NCBI RefSeq assembly: GCF_910589235.1
Contig: NC_060972.1
Location: forward strand, 4,542,899 to 4,606,898
Length of the DNA: 64,000 bases
DNA from: Vespa crabro
Taxonomy: Eukaryota; Arthropoda; Insecta; Hymenoptera; Vespidae
Reading direction: 5' to 3'
Numbering within the stretch: position 1 is the first letter of the stretch; each line of letters begins with the position of its first letter. Shown here piece by piece: positions 52,336-64,000 of the stretch. A model generated the notes under the pieces. The model made no database searches. It was not told the DNA's origin and saw only the letters and a program-made list of their open reading frames with translations. The position numbers and the translations under genes are program-made.

Positions 52336-53180
52336 GTAAGTCGATGAGGCGGCCTGTCGTCGCTTCATTTCCGTGCTCTCTTCGAAAGTCAAAACGGCGC
52401 GTCGAAGCTGTGTGCCACCACGGGGGGGTCGTGTGCGTGTCCAATGTTGTCATTGCCGTCGCGAACAGCTGATTCGCTCCACTGGCCTTCGCGTAGCGCG
52501 ACAGCCTCTATCATCGTCCTACCTCTCTTTCTCGACGTCGTTGTTGCTACGACCAGAGAGAGAGAGAGAGAGAGAGGGAGAGAAAGAGAGAACCTAAAGA
52601 ATGAGAGAGACGGATGGACGAGGAAAGGGAGAAGGAAAGGAATATTCTTTTAGTCCGTAGACTGAAGACAAACAAAAAAACGAGAGAGAGTGATATATAT
52701 ATATATATATATGTATAAATAACTAATCACAAATGTTATACGAAAGTTCTCTTTTACGTTCAAAGCTTAATATTTGTTTTTTCGTACGATTGATAAAATC
52801 CACGACAATGTTCTGTATATACAACTTTTTCTGTTTGTCTCTCTTCTAGAATCTCTCTTTCGGCCAACCGTGTTTGCGTTCTCTTGCATGCATCGACCGA
52901 ACCGATCGGCCAAGTCCATCCTTTGTTCTCTTTCTCTCTCCCTCAAGCGCGCGTTTGCTCTGTCTCTCTCTCTCTCTCTCTCTTCTCTTCTCTTTATACA
53001 GACACGTACATATATATGTATAGGAGAATATGCATCTAGACAAATATATATGTATTGAACCTATATATGCTGCTGTATATATATATATCCATCTCTTTCT
53101 CTTTCATCGTTCGTTATGTCGACGACACGACGTCTTCCTATTCATACCGTCGTATTACTAACGCGTTCATCTTTGCGTCT

Positions 53181-53213
<33 letters not shown>

Positions 53214-54158
53214 GTAGCGGTGGCGGTGGCGACGGCATCGTCATCGTCATCGATGTCGTCGTCGTCTCGATGTATCCGCGTTTTAAACGTCTCCTCGACC
53301 CTTTGTTCCCTCCCCCCCTCTTGTCGAATCACCCGCTCGCCACCCTCTTTCTTTGTTCTTCTTCACGTCGGACAGACGACCAATACACACGTCGGAACAA
53401 AAATTCCGACACCTTGCTCTCTACGTGCGTTGTATGCGCGTGCGTGTTTCTTATTTTTTTTTTTTTTTTTTTTTTTCTCTTTCTTTCTTTATCTCTTTCT
53501 TTCGTCCGAACAACGAGAAAGAGATGAGTACAACGATGAGTGCTACTCACGTTTGGATTCACTTCGATCCCCTTTTCTCACACGCGAACGATTAGAAAAA
53601 TTATAAAAACGAATTCTAATGGACGAATGTGTTTATCTTTTAAGTTATCTATTATCTCTTATCGACCACGTATTTTGCATCTTTTTCTCTTTCCTTTTTT
53701 TTTTTTTTTTATTCATTTGTGTATTTATTTGTTTATTTTATTTCTTTTTTTTTTTTTTTTGTTATCAGCTTTCTATCCCTCATTGTACTAGCACCAGCAA
53801 TGCTCCTCACTTGTGAATCGCTTGAGAGTTATTCTTTTCTTGTTTATTTGTATTTTTGTCTATCTTTATTTAAATTAACCAGTTAATATGATTCTGAAAA
53901 GAGGATTAATAAGAAATAATCGATTAAAGTTGTGCAATTTTTAATCGAGTATTCCCCTCATTTATTGACATTAATCATCCATTTTGAACATTTACATTTG
54001 TAATCAATAATCATTAATCTGTGAATAACAGTAATTGTGAAATGAAAGATTACTCCTATCTTTATTGGAGTCGTCCCAATAAAATAATATGATTTATGGC
54101 CATGACAATGCCAATGGCGGAGCCGATGATGTACTCCGAAGCAGTAATACCATTCATT

Positions 54159-54193
<35 letters not shown>

Positions 54194-55755
54194 GCTTTAA
54201 AAAATTTAAATTATCGTAAGTAAACGTTTGAAATTAGCTTTTAATTATCAAATGATGTTACAAAGTTAAATCAAACTTTCACGAGCATACCTTTCGTTTT
54301 TATTATTGTTCTAATAATTAATTATTCAATCGCAGATTTTAAGAAGTAAAAAAATAATCTCATTCCTCATCCTCTTTTTAAATTAATTTCATGCATACCA
54401 TTCTTCTACCCCCTTTTTCTAGCATTATATTTTTTAGTATTTTTCTCGTGACCGCGTGACCAATGCATAATCATACGAACTTTATTTTTACCTCGCGTTA
54501 AGATAATTTAAGACGCGAATTTCTACACTGAAATAAATCGAAATAAATCGAACAGGTATAGAAACATAGAGAGAGAGAGAGAGAGAATAAGATAGCAGAG
54601 TGGCTGGCCGGAGCGCGCGAAATACATAACTGCGCGCGTTTAGTTTCAGACTTTGTTATCGTGATAATTATCGTACATCGGTATTTTAAATTTTATCTAT
54701 CTTTCTTTTCTTCTCTTTCTGTCGTACGTCAGAAAGAAATTTTGCATTTTTCCGTTTAATTTGAAAGACGTAGAAAGATAATCGAGACGAATCAGATATA
54801 TTACAATAATCAATCATTTTTATGATAGATAATGTAATGTTGATGGAGAAAAAAAAAACAATAATTGCAGGTAACATTGACATTAGCCATTTATCAGCAA
54901 TCACGAAGTGAAACGTTACCACAATCTTTATTAAAGTCGTTGCAACAAAGTTAGATTACGTCTTATGATTATATATCTAATGGAATCAATGAATGTACTC
55001 AGCAATGATACGGAGTTGTACGTCGCGAATGCATATACATTAATGAATTATCAGATGATAGGCCTAACACGAAATTTTTATCATATTTAATTTCTATACT
55101 AAACGATCGTTTCCAATTCTTCATATATAATTAATTAATATCCGTATATCGATGTATTTATTTTCTCAAATTCTTTTCAATTAATAATACATCTATAAGA
55201 AAAGATAAAATGTTAATAGGTTTATACGAACAAAAAAAAAAGAAGAAAGAAAATATAAAATAACACGTAATAGAATCTTTTTTATCGAACACAAAGAATT
55301 AGTTTATTCATGGAGGTACAAATTATATTGTAATTCTCGTCTTACACTACTTATTTAAGTATTAAGAAAACGTAAAAACTTGTCGTCCGTACTCATCCAA
55401 AAAGGATCCACCGAGCTTAATGTGTCTTTCGTTGAGATTTGACTGTGTTACACGATAACGACGTAAAGAGGAGCTTCGGATTAGGAAAGTCCGATTCGTA
55501 TAAAACTGAGTCAGCATTGGGAAGGTCGTTTTAAAATTACTACCAACCAACCTTTATCGTCGAAGTGCATTATCTTTGGCGGCCGTCTTTAAAGAAATCC
55601 TTCAAATTCTTTACAATTTCATTTCCTACTTCATCGGAATCGTTTGCGTTGCATGCGATTTCTCGTCTACAAAGTACAAAGATAGAAGGAAAGATACGAG
55701 ATATAAAGTTTGAAGTATTCTTCTCGATATCTTTTTTCTTCTTCTCTTTTTGTTC

Positions 55756-55787
<32 letters not shown>

Positions 55788-56577
55788 GAGAGAAGAAACA
55801 AATTGACGGGGGCGAAGAAAAAAGAGATTAGCTTTAGTTAACTTTGTTGGTTTTCTCTATCTTCCTTTCCTTTTTTCTTTTGTTATTTTCTTATCTTTCT
55901 TTTCTCCCCCACAAATCGATGAACGATCGAGAGCAATACTTTGTGCCCCTGTGTGATGGGCAACCCCCTACACTTGTTTAATCTACATATAAAATTTCCC
56001 TGATCATTTTACTGTGAGAATAGATCTCAATATTTATCGGTCGCAATTCCGAGTCTTCTCGAAAATACGCGTTATCCAAAATACTTCGCCGTTGTCGTAT
56101 CGCCGAACATAATATTTATCTTTTCTCGATTAATATACATACATGCGTCGTTCGAATTTCTAAGAGGTCTTTAAACGTGATTAATGAGGTGATTTAAAAG
56201 ATAATTCTCTCTTTCGGATAAACGTTTACGTTTCTTTCTTGTTTTCTTCGTTGTTTCATATGAGGTACGACGCATGCAGTAAGTAAATATTGAAAGAAAG
56301 AACGTGAACGATAATGCAAATGATTCTATACAGTTGTTTCTTTCTTTTAGAAATGATTATAAATTTGTTTTAAGTTGACGTGAATAATAAAAACGCAAAA
56401 AAACGTAGCAATTGTCAGTCAATTAGAATAAAAAAATATCTTTTTCCTTTTTTTTTGCTTTCATCTTTACTCGCTACAGTGTTACGCACTTTCGAGAGAT
56501 TCATAAAAAAAGAATATATCTAGCTTAAAAGTTAATCGTCTTTATAAAGAAACGTAGTCGAGCAAAACATCCTAGTT

Positions 56578-56609
<32 letters not shown>

Positions 56610-56783
56610 TATCACTCGAAATGAATCGCAAGAAAAAGTAATATAGTTGTGAAGACACAGCCATTTTGAACTGTCATCAGGGGAGTACATATCAATGGGA
56701 AGAAAATTGTGGATGGGCTCATACACGTGAAGAGAATATCAGAAAGCATGACATCACCGACGATACATTGGAATGTGTTTTAG
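52336..56783 (+). other. probable large 5' intron of FBXL20
   Basis: No coding exons found. It contains GA tracts (52555-52590), a CT tract near 52963-52986, a GTC/TCG trinucleotide tract at 53178-53212, long poly-T runs (53455-53476, 53694-53711, 53746-53760), TA tracts near 54170-54194, ATT repeats at 55757-55788 and GTC repeats at 56577-56610. The assignment as intron depends on the promoter at 52 kb belonging to FBXL20. Confidence 0.45.
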
Positions 56784-56972
56784 AAAAAAGTAATTCGAGT
56801 GGGAGTGGGAGTAGGAGGAGGGGGTCAGGTTGGCCAAGGTGTTCAACCGGTCGACGAGTCTGGAACCGGAAGTCAATGGTGGAGACAGCAGCATCCATCC
56901 TATCATTATCACCATTATCATCATCAGGGTGGTTATTGCACATCGCATGCTCACAACAACCCTGTCACTACC
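56784..56972 (+). other. possible Gly/His-rich N-terminal extension or 5' UTR of FBXL20
   Basis: In frame with the FBXL20 start codon, and open from just after a TAG at 56781-56783. It would code a Gly/Val-rich then Gln/His/Tyr-rich segment (SYHYHHYHHQGGY). A weak acceptor (GTTTTAG|A) ends at 56783. If an upstream exon is spliced here, an isoform with this low-complexity N terminus could exist; otherwise it is 5' UTR. Confidence 0.35.
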
Positions 56973-57152
56973 ATGAAGCAATCCTACGTGCAGGTTGGTC
57001 TTTCATTCTAATGTCCGTTGTTTTTTTCTCTTCTTCGCACGTATTAAGCTTCATCTTTAATGTCCTATCATTGCCTGCTTAACATTATATCATCGTACGT
57101 TCGTCGATGGGCTGTCAGTTGCGCGTCTACATGATCTTTCTTTATATTCTCC

Positions 57153-57199
<47 letters not shown>

Positions 57200-59118
57200 C
57201 ACCTTTTTATTCGAACAATCTTCTTTTTTGCAGCTAACGTGGGTATTTCATGACGACGAGGCGCAGATTAACAAGAAACTGCCAAAGGAATTGTTATTAA
57301 GGTAATGGTAGTATATGATGACGTTATCTCTTAATGTCATTTTGAAAGCAATAATATCGATCGATGTAATTTCAGGATTCTCTCGTATCTCGATGTGATA
57401 TCCTTATGTCGATGTGCCCAAGTAAGTAAGGCATGGAACGTATTGGCCCTCGATGGTTCCAACTGGCAAAGGATCGACCTTTTCGATTTTCAACGAGACG
57501 TAGAGGTACATAAATCGTTATAAAAGATTTTCTTGTAAGGATTGAAATTTCGATAAATTGCCCGCACACGATAATATTCTTCTATACAGGAATCAGTAAT
57601 AAATAACATCTCTAACCGTTGTGGTGGATTCCTTAGACAATTGTCTCTGAGAGGATGCCAAAGTATCGAGGACATATCCATGCAAAAATTAGCTAATTGT
57701 TGTCCCAACATCGAGGAACTTAATCTGAGTCAGTGTAAGAAAATCTCGGATACAACTTGTGCGGCCCTTAGTAAATATTGTCTAAAGCTTCAGCGATTAA
57801 ATCTGGATTCCTGCCCCGAAATAACAGATCTTTCATTGAAAGATCTTTCTGATGGTTGTCCATTGTTAACTCACATCAATCTATCGTGGTGCGAGTTACT
57901 TACCGACAATGGAGTCGAAGCTTTAGCAAGGGGCTGTAAACATTTGCGTAGCTTTCAAAGCAAGGGCTGTCGTCAATTGACAGACAAAGGTGTCAAATGT
58001 TTGGCACATTATTGCCAAAATCTTGAAGCCATCAATCTACATGAATGCAGGGTATATACGTTGATTCAAATTATAAATTATAAATTTTTCACTAATGCGA
58101 TCCCAATGGAAAAGAAATTGGATTGATTTTTCTTTCTTTTTCTTTTTTTCTTCTTTTTCTTTTATCGTGTGTTATCAGAAACAATGCGATAATTGTTCCA
58201 GAATATAACCGACGACGCGGTGAGAGAACTAGGTGAACAGTGTTCAAGACTGCATTACGTTTGTATATCGAATTGTCCTAATTTAACGGATGCATCTCTC
58301 GTCACTTTGGCTCAACACTGTCCGCTTCTTAGTATTCTCGAGTGCGTTGCCTGCACGCGTTTCACGGATGCAGGCTTTCAAGCTCTCGCGAGAGTAAGTT
58401 GACAATCGATGATGATTTCGGTTATATATTTCGACTAACAGCTGAGTCTGATTTGGCGGCTTTCTTATCGTCTTAACTTTCAGAATTGCAGACTATTGGA
58501 AAAGATGGACCTCGAAGAGTGCCTTTTAATAACAGATGCCACCCTTATACACCTGGCCATGGGCTGTCCGAGATTGGAGAAGCTGGTATATTGATTAAAG
58601 CTTAAGAAAATGCTTTTACAAAATCAATCGGGCATACTTATCCTTCTCTATCACCGATTCGTTCTTTAAAAACGTAGAGTCTGTCCCATTGCGAGCTGAT
58701 TACCGACGAAGGGATTCGGCAGCTTGCTCTTTCACCGTGTGCCGCTGAACATCTAGCGGTATTAGAGCTGGATAATTGCCCTCTCATCACGGACGCCAGT
58801 CTCGATCATCTTTTACAGGCCTGCCACAATCTCGAACGAATCGAGCTTTACGACTGTCAACTGATCACTAGAGCTGGCATACGTAGGCTCAGAGTACAGT
58901 GTTACATTTTTTTTACTTCTTTCGATTTACTCTCCTTACTATATATTTAAAAGCAAACCATCTACTTGTCGCAAGATAAAGCTGATAAAACGTCGTTAAC
59001 GCTATTTCAGACACATTTGCCGAATATCAAAGTCCACGCATATTTTGCACCGGTCACGCCACCTCCTAATACGGGAACACCTCGACAACGATATTGTCGA
59101 TGCTGTGTCATTCTGTGA
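56973..59118 (+). CDS. F-box/LRR-repeat protein 20 (FBXL2/20 family), 432 aa
   Basis: Exons 56973-56993, 57234-57301, 57376-57505, 57590-58051, 58202-58393, 58484-58585, 58678-58893, 59011-59118; all phases agree. It is an SCF (Skp1-Cullin-F-box) ubiquitin-ligase substrate adaptor. The F-box lies at about residues 18-60 (INKKLPKELLLRILSYLDV, then WNVLALDGSNWQRIDLFDF). About eleven cysteine-containing leucine-rich repeats of the pattern L.L..C..ITD..L..L...C follow. The tail THLPNIKVHAYFAPVTPPP is almost as in vertebrate FBXL20. It ends CRCCVIL, a CaaX box (CVIL) predicting geranylgeranylation and membrane attachment. I chose the ATG at 56973 for its context (ACC ATG A) and because 432 aa matches the human length of about 436. 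An in-frame extension upstream remains possible. Known vertebrate roles include synaptic RIM1 and PI3K p85 turnover; roles in insects are less clear. Confidence 0.95.
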
Positions 59119-59266
59119 TTTAACATACAAATGACACTGAAGTAAATCGTCCGATCTACTCCACGAAGGGACGTGGACTTTTTTTCGGTGGTCGCTGTCA
59201 CGTTTAACGGCGATTATGGGACCTCTTTTGTGGTTACCAGAACAGAAATCCTGGTTGCCTACCGTC

Positions 59267-59291
59267 GACAGTGAGTGTGAGGCTCACTGTC
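59267..59291 (+). other. perfect 9-bp stem-loop in the FBXL20 3' UTR
   Basis: GACAGTGAG (59267-59275), a 7-nt loop, then CTCACTGTC (59283-59291). It starts 149 nt after the stop codon. It could be an RNA-binding-protein site; no known family is recognised. Confidence 0.5.
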
Positions 59292-60221
59292 AATTTGTAA
59301 ATGACAATTTTAAACGTTGAAACAAATTCGAGCTCCACACGCAACGAGAGTACAGTACGTTACCATCGTCGTCACTGCTGCAAACTGCGACTACTACTAT
59401 TAACCGCTACTACTGCTGTTACTCCTAATCGCTCTTATCACTATTATTTCGCGTTATTATTATACTCTTGTTTTCTCGATAGTACCATGCAATCCCTTCT
59501 TATTATCGCATTGTCACATTGCAGAGACAGTCCGAGAAGGAAAGAAATCTTTGGGTTTTATTAATAACGAATCTTATCTATGACAATCTTCGTTCATGCG
59601 TTTGCCTTTTTCTATCAAAATTTTTTACGTCATGGAAACGATTTTCTTTTCTTTTTTTCTTTTTCTTTTCCTTTCTTTTTTAACTAGCGAACATTATAAA
59701 GCGAAGTGAACGCCGAACGAAATGTAGAATCATTTAAAATAACATACTTTCAACTTAACCCATCCGATTATGGAAACGTACGTCCTGTAGCAGTTTCTTG
59801 ACGAACACTGCCTGTAATGCTAATGATATTTAAAAGGGGGAAAAAAAAAAAAAAAAAAAAAAAAAACCAAAAAAAAATCAAAAAAATAAACAAAACAAAA
59901 ATTATGAAATAGAAACTCGACTTTATAAAGTTGTAGAATTTAGTTCTCTAACGTAGGATCAGAAAAACCGTCGTGTCTTTGATGGAATAGGTTTCACCGG
60001 TCCATCCATGAAACTATGACGGTACCTACGGGTTTCTTTCCTTTCAAGAGGACGCATGTCGCGAACTCGACTCTGCGCACAACGTTTTTCAAAAACTCGT
60101 TTAAGCGCAATCGTTTACTTGATCGAGGAATACCGGAGTATCGTCTTTCAAACTTGTACAACTACCAGCGTTAACGGTAGCAAACGTTAAGATGCATTTT
60201 ATATTGATTTACGAGCAAACG

Positions 60222-60268
60222 ATATATATATATATACACGTACACACACAACATATATATATATATAC

Positions 60269-60320
<52 letters not shown>
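60222..60320. repeat. (TA)n microsatellite with CA interruptions
   Basis: About 100 bp of alternating TA with an ACACGTACACACACA interruption near its left end. Confidence 0.9.
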
Positions 60321-60324
<4 letters not shown>

Positions 60325-61109
60325 TCCGCTCGCGAGTCGTAATTTTGAGTCCCAAGCGTACTACTACTTCTCCTCGACGGTCCAGGCATCTTCGTTGTCT
60401 TTTTTTATCTAGTTTTTTAATTGTCTTTTTTTATTTTCTTTTTTCTCTTTTTTTTTTTCTTTTTTCTTCTTTTTTTTTTTCTTTTTTTTCCCTTTTTTCT
60501 TTAATCTTATTCAAATAACTCGTCATGGACTAGGAGAGCACAGACTGAAAAAAAAAATCAAAGCGTTTAACGCGTCAAACGTATTAACTTTTGTATCCAG
60601 TGATCGACGCTGGATCTTTTGACTTTTTAAGCTTAGGTTACGGAACGATGACAGTACGATTATAATATGTACGATACGGATATGTATCGAAATCGGTGGC
60701 TTCTGTTTGTATAGACGACTCGAAGTGTCGCCGATGATCTATAGAGACAAAATTTTGCTTTCCTTGATACTCCGATGCAATACCATTTACGCGAAATAAT
60801 AATAATAATCACTTCGCATGTTCGATATGGTGAATTTAAAAAAAAAAAAGAAACAATTATATATACCAATGTATACTATTAAAATTTAATTTCATTTAAA
60901 TGTCGTAAAACGTTATTAGATTCGAATATTTCGCTCTTATAAAAGTTCTCATGACGGAACACATTGAGCACGATTCATTTGATCGCAGGGTAAATTTAAA
61001 CATGTTCGAGAAATTTGTTCTCGCAAAGAAATATTTTCGCGCGTTCGATAGCGGCACTCGACGAAAAATTTTAATAAAATACTATCAAGTGGGCCCGACC
61101 ACGCGTGCA

Positions 61110-61110
61110 A

Positions 61111-61153
<43 letters not shown>

Positions 61154-61199
61154 TTTATTGTTGTTGTTGTTGTTGTTATTATTATTATTACTATGATTA

Positions 61200-61231
<32 letters not shown>

Positions 61232-61266
61232 CTTATTCTTATTATGATTATGATTATGATTATTAT
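61110..61266. repeat. compound trinucleotide repeat (ATT)n/(TTG)n
   Basis: Long ATT/TTA triplet runs with a TTG block near 61157-61178 and a GATTAT block near 61243-61266. It generates false poly-Leu, poly-Tyr and poly-Ile frames. Confidence 0.95.
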
Positions 61267-61600
61267 CGTTACCATACGCACCACTTGATGAATCGGTTTC
61301 TTTTATTTTTCTTTTTGTTTTCTTTCTTTTCTTTTTTTACAACGTTTCTCTTAATTTTAGAACAAAAAGAAATAATAGAGAAAAATCGCGTTGTGTCGTT
61401 CGTGCGTACTCGACCATGTAAAATGCCACCTTGTGTGTCGTTGCGTCAAAGTTGCAATTATTAATCCTCTGATTAGGATGTAAGAGCGTCGTACCGCATA
61501 TATTTAATATATCGTGTAAAAGAATTACGAATGAAAACAGCTAGGATTAACACAAAAAGAGGAAATAAAAAACAGTAAATGAAGGATAAATATACATACG

Positions 61601-63451
61601 TACATACATGCATACATATATATGTATATATATATATATATATGTATGATGCGTGTACGTATACAAGATATGTTTTATACGCTGCATGTCATCTTTAGGA
61701 AAATAATGTGATCATCGTAATGTCTCGTTCTAAGGGTTGAGTTTACAATTAAGCGAATATTTCATTGCCGGATCTAAGGCAATAATGTTTGTACATTCAC
61801 GTTGTACTACCGACAAGCCTCAAAGGTTTCTCATTTCTCGCTCAAATGTCTTTCGTATTATAATATATTTTGTAGAATTATATGATATCGAAAAGAAGCT
61901 CTGAAAAAGCTCTCAAATAATCTAGAACGAAGTACAAATATATTATCTACGTATGAATCCAATTAATTAACATTGAATGATACGTCGACGTGATGGAAAA
62001 ATAATTATTATTTCAATTAACAGAGAAGACATTGTACTATATATTTATCAATATGCAAGAGAATAAAAACCTGCAGAAGTGTGTCGGTACTTCAAATCGG
62101 TCGTGTGTGTAACTGGAATCGATATTCGGGATAATTCGCGAAACCGCCTGAAATTTGATGAAACAAAAGAAAAAAAAGAAATCATAGACGGTCGTCTTGA
62201 GCCATTTTATTCCAATAATCGCAAACATCACACCGTTCAATCATGTTGTAACGATATTAATGAAACGAAAAGAAGAGAAGCATCATGAATATAATAGAAG
62301 TCGAGTGATCGAGCAAGTGTTTGGCTGTGCAGTAGTATAGGAAGAAAAAGAAAAAAAAAAAAAAAAAAAAGATGAATATGAAAAAGCGTAATAGAAACAG
62401 TGAGTGAGATATAGAAATATGCAAAAAAAGAAAATTAGAAGAAAGCGAGAAAGAGAGAGGAAGCGGGAAAGTAAGAGAATAAGATTCAGATGTTATTCGA
62501 AGATCAGTGAAAGTATTCCTATATCTGTTTGCCCAATCGTCATTCTTATTCTCAGGAACGCGTTTTTATGCCCTTAAAAGGGCTTCGCCGTCACGCGATA
62601 CAGGATCATCGTGTCTGTCGAGAATGTCCATAGAAAAAGGGTGAAACGGGAAAGAAAAGAAATTCTATGAAACAGAATGGTCTACACGTGTCGGCCTACA
62701 CGTGCCTCCCGAAAAAATTCCCGATTTATAATGTCGATGGAAAATCGACTTTATCGAGAGGACGTCATTCAAACAGATCCGCGTACGAATACTGTAGCTG
62801 ATTATATTGACACTTTGCTGCTTTAACGAGCTGCAGTCTACCATGTATATATTTTCATTAATGTATGTATAATAAAATATATTCGAGATAATATACGCTT
62901 CGAACGGATATATTTGCAATCCACTCCATCAGTGCAATCAAGACATATTGTTTCGATAACATGTAATAATAAATTCGATAATTTGAAACTATATTTGGAC
63001 AAATAAATAAGTTGAAGTTGTGTGTATTTTATTGATACCGCAATAATCTTTACGTAATCATTTTTAATAATCAATAATTCAAAATGATTCTTTGAGAACG
63101 AACTAGTAGATATTTGAAAATATCGAACGTGACGTAGTATTCGAGAAGCTGCGATAATGATATCGATTGATCGATAGTATTATATCCAGCAGATGTCATT
63201 ATTGTCGTGAACACATGTCCGTTGTATTTGCGGTTTGTTGAAACATAACCTATGAAATGAGAAACATTTGGGAAAGCTAAATATTTTTAGTGATTGGTAA
63301 TTAATTCATTCTTACGTAAATGAATTTAATTGTACAACAAACATCATTTGCTCCAGAATAATATTATAATATCTAATTTTATATTAAATATCTGCCTGTA
63401 CTTTTACAGATCTGAATAGTTTGTTAATATAATCTAGAAAAGATATTGAAA
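61601..63451. other. intergenic region between FBXL20 and DHX16
   Basis: No gene recognised. It has a TA-rich tract at 61613-61647 and poly-A at 62349-62370. Immediately before the DHX16 start is an acceptor-like CTTTTACAG ending at 63409, suggesting a 5' UTR intron of that gene. Confidence 0.5.
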
Positions 63452-63687
63452 ATGAGCAAATACAGAAGGCAAGAAACCTCAAGCGAGGATAGTGATAGTG
63501 AGGAAGAAAGGCGTAAGAAAGATATAAAAGAGAGAGATGAATTTGCGAACCGTCTCAAAGCAAAAGATGATAGTAAGACACGAAAAGTTGCTATGCCCAC
63601 TGGCTCTGGAGCAGGTAAAATGTTGCAGTATTTGAGCTTTTTTCCCTTTGAGAATTAATAAAAAAAATGTTCTTTTTTTCTTTTTTT

Positions 63688-63726
<39 letters not shown>

Positions 63727-64000
63727 CTGAGGCAGCAAAAAGACTTAAACTCATGGAAACTGATGCAAGAGAAAAGCTTGTTCCAAAACTAAGAGTAGAC
63801 TCCCGTAGAAAATATTTAGAAAAACGTAAAGAGGATAAAGTGGCCGAATTAGAAGCAGATATTATTGATGATGAATACCTGTTTGAAGAAGAAATGTAAT
63901 TTATTAATTATATTTAAATTTGTAATAATAATATAAGTAAAGCTGTTAATAAGTATCGTTTGATATAGTTTAACGGAACGTGAAAAGCGTGAAAGAGCAC
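63452..64000 (+). CDS. pre-mRNA splicing DEAH helicase DHX16/Prp2, N-terminal part, cut by window end
   Basis: Exons 63452-63614, 63727-63895 and 63969 onward. Donors are GTAAAA and T|GTAATT. Acceptors are a long T tract with TTTAAG, and ATATAG. The protein starts MSKYRRQETSSEDSDSEEE, continues ERDEFANRLKAKDDSKTRKV, then KRLKLMETDAREKLVPKLR, SRRKYLEKRKEDKVAELEA, DDEYLFEE and LTEREKRERA. This order of motifs matches the charged region before the helicase core of DHX16/Prp2 (fly l(2)37Cb). That ATPase drives catalytic activation of the spliceosome. The helicase motifs lie beyond the window. The ATG is supported by an in-frame TAA at 63425-63427 and a TGA at 63413-63415. The vertebrate N-terminal extension is therefore absent, as I recall for other insects. 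The first intron has an unusually long poly-T (63686-63723). Confidence 0.9.

Larger units (their letters stand above)
59119..61600 (+). other. 3' UTR and downstream region of FBXL20
   Basis: No further coding sequence. It includes a hairpin at 59267-59291, poly-A at 59840-59866, a (TA)n tract at 60222-60320, T-rich runs at 60450-60510 and an ATT/TTG trinucleotide tract at 61110-61266. AATAAA-type hexamers occur, for example near 61564, but the cleavage site cannot be fixed. Confidence 0.4.

Noticed and set aside
60951..61464. Poly-Leu, poly-Ile and poly-Tyr frames on both strands
   Set aside because: Translation of the ATT/TTG trinucleotide repeat; no gene context.
1..64000. tRNA, rRNA or snRNA genes
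   Set aside because: Reading by eye I found no segment with B-box-like GGTTCGAATCC in a cloverleaf context, and no rRNA or snRNA signature. A covariance-model scan could still find something missed.

Overview
This window is nuclear DNA from an insect, most likely an aculeate hymenopteran (bee, wasp or ant). Signs are small phase-consistent GT-AG introns, AT-rich intergenic DNA full of (GA)n, (TA)n, (ATT)n and poly(A/T) tracts, and a neuropeptide F precursor of the honeybee type. I assembled exon structures by hand from splice sites and reading phase. There is no prokaryotic, viral or CRISPR content.

Layout. 1-9.8 kb: gene-poor, with simple repeats. 9.8-14.3 kb (+): no clear protein gene, but a promoter-like NRF-1/EWG palindrome, a duplicated 137-bp segment whose copies each carry a 5' splice site, small exon-like blocks with tandemly duplicated exon-intron-exon structure, and an iterated GAGTCAGTGTTTG motif. 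I read this as a candidate non-coding or small-ORF transcript. 14.3-20.1 kb: nothing convincing. 20.1-31.2 kb (-): a ten-exon gene for a 954-residue Stubble/Filzig-type serine protease with signal/anchor segment, six-cysteine knot, Thr-rich stem and complete catalytic domain. 31.2-40.5 kb: intergenic. 40.55-41.09 kb (+): the two-exon neuropeptide F gene. 42.07-50.25 kb (-): two large arrays of chitin-binding peritrophin-A (CBM14) domains. The upstream array has its own signal-peptide exon and TATA box. The downstream array starts in the middle of a CBM14 domain at a splice acceptor. 52-61.6 kb (+): the F-box/LRR protein FBXL20, with a CpG-rich promoter-like block at 52 kb. 63.45 kb to the end (+): the first exons of the spliceosomal DEAH helicase DHX16/Prp2, cut by the window edge.

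Most interesting: the two chitin-binding arrays look like alternative products of one gene. A phase-0 donor inside the first CBM14 domain of the upstream array (49443/49442) matches in phase and domain position the acceptor (44479/44478) that opens the downstream array. Splicing them would rebuild a complete six-cysteine domain and give the downstream array its only visible start codon and signal peptide. Second is the duplicated, iterated transcript-like locus at 9.8-12 kb. The other genes are unrelated neighbours: extracellular proteolysis, neuropeptide signalling, chitin matrix, ubiquitin ligase adaptor and splicing.
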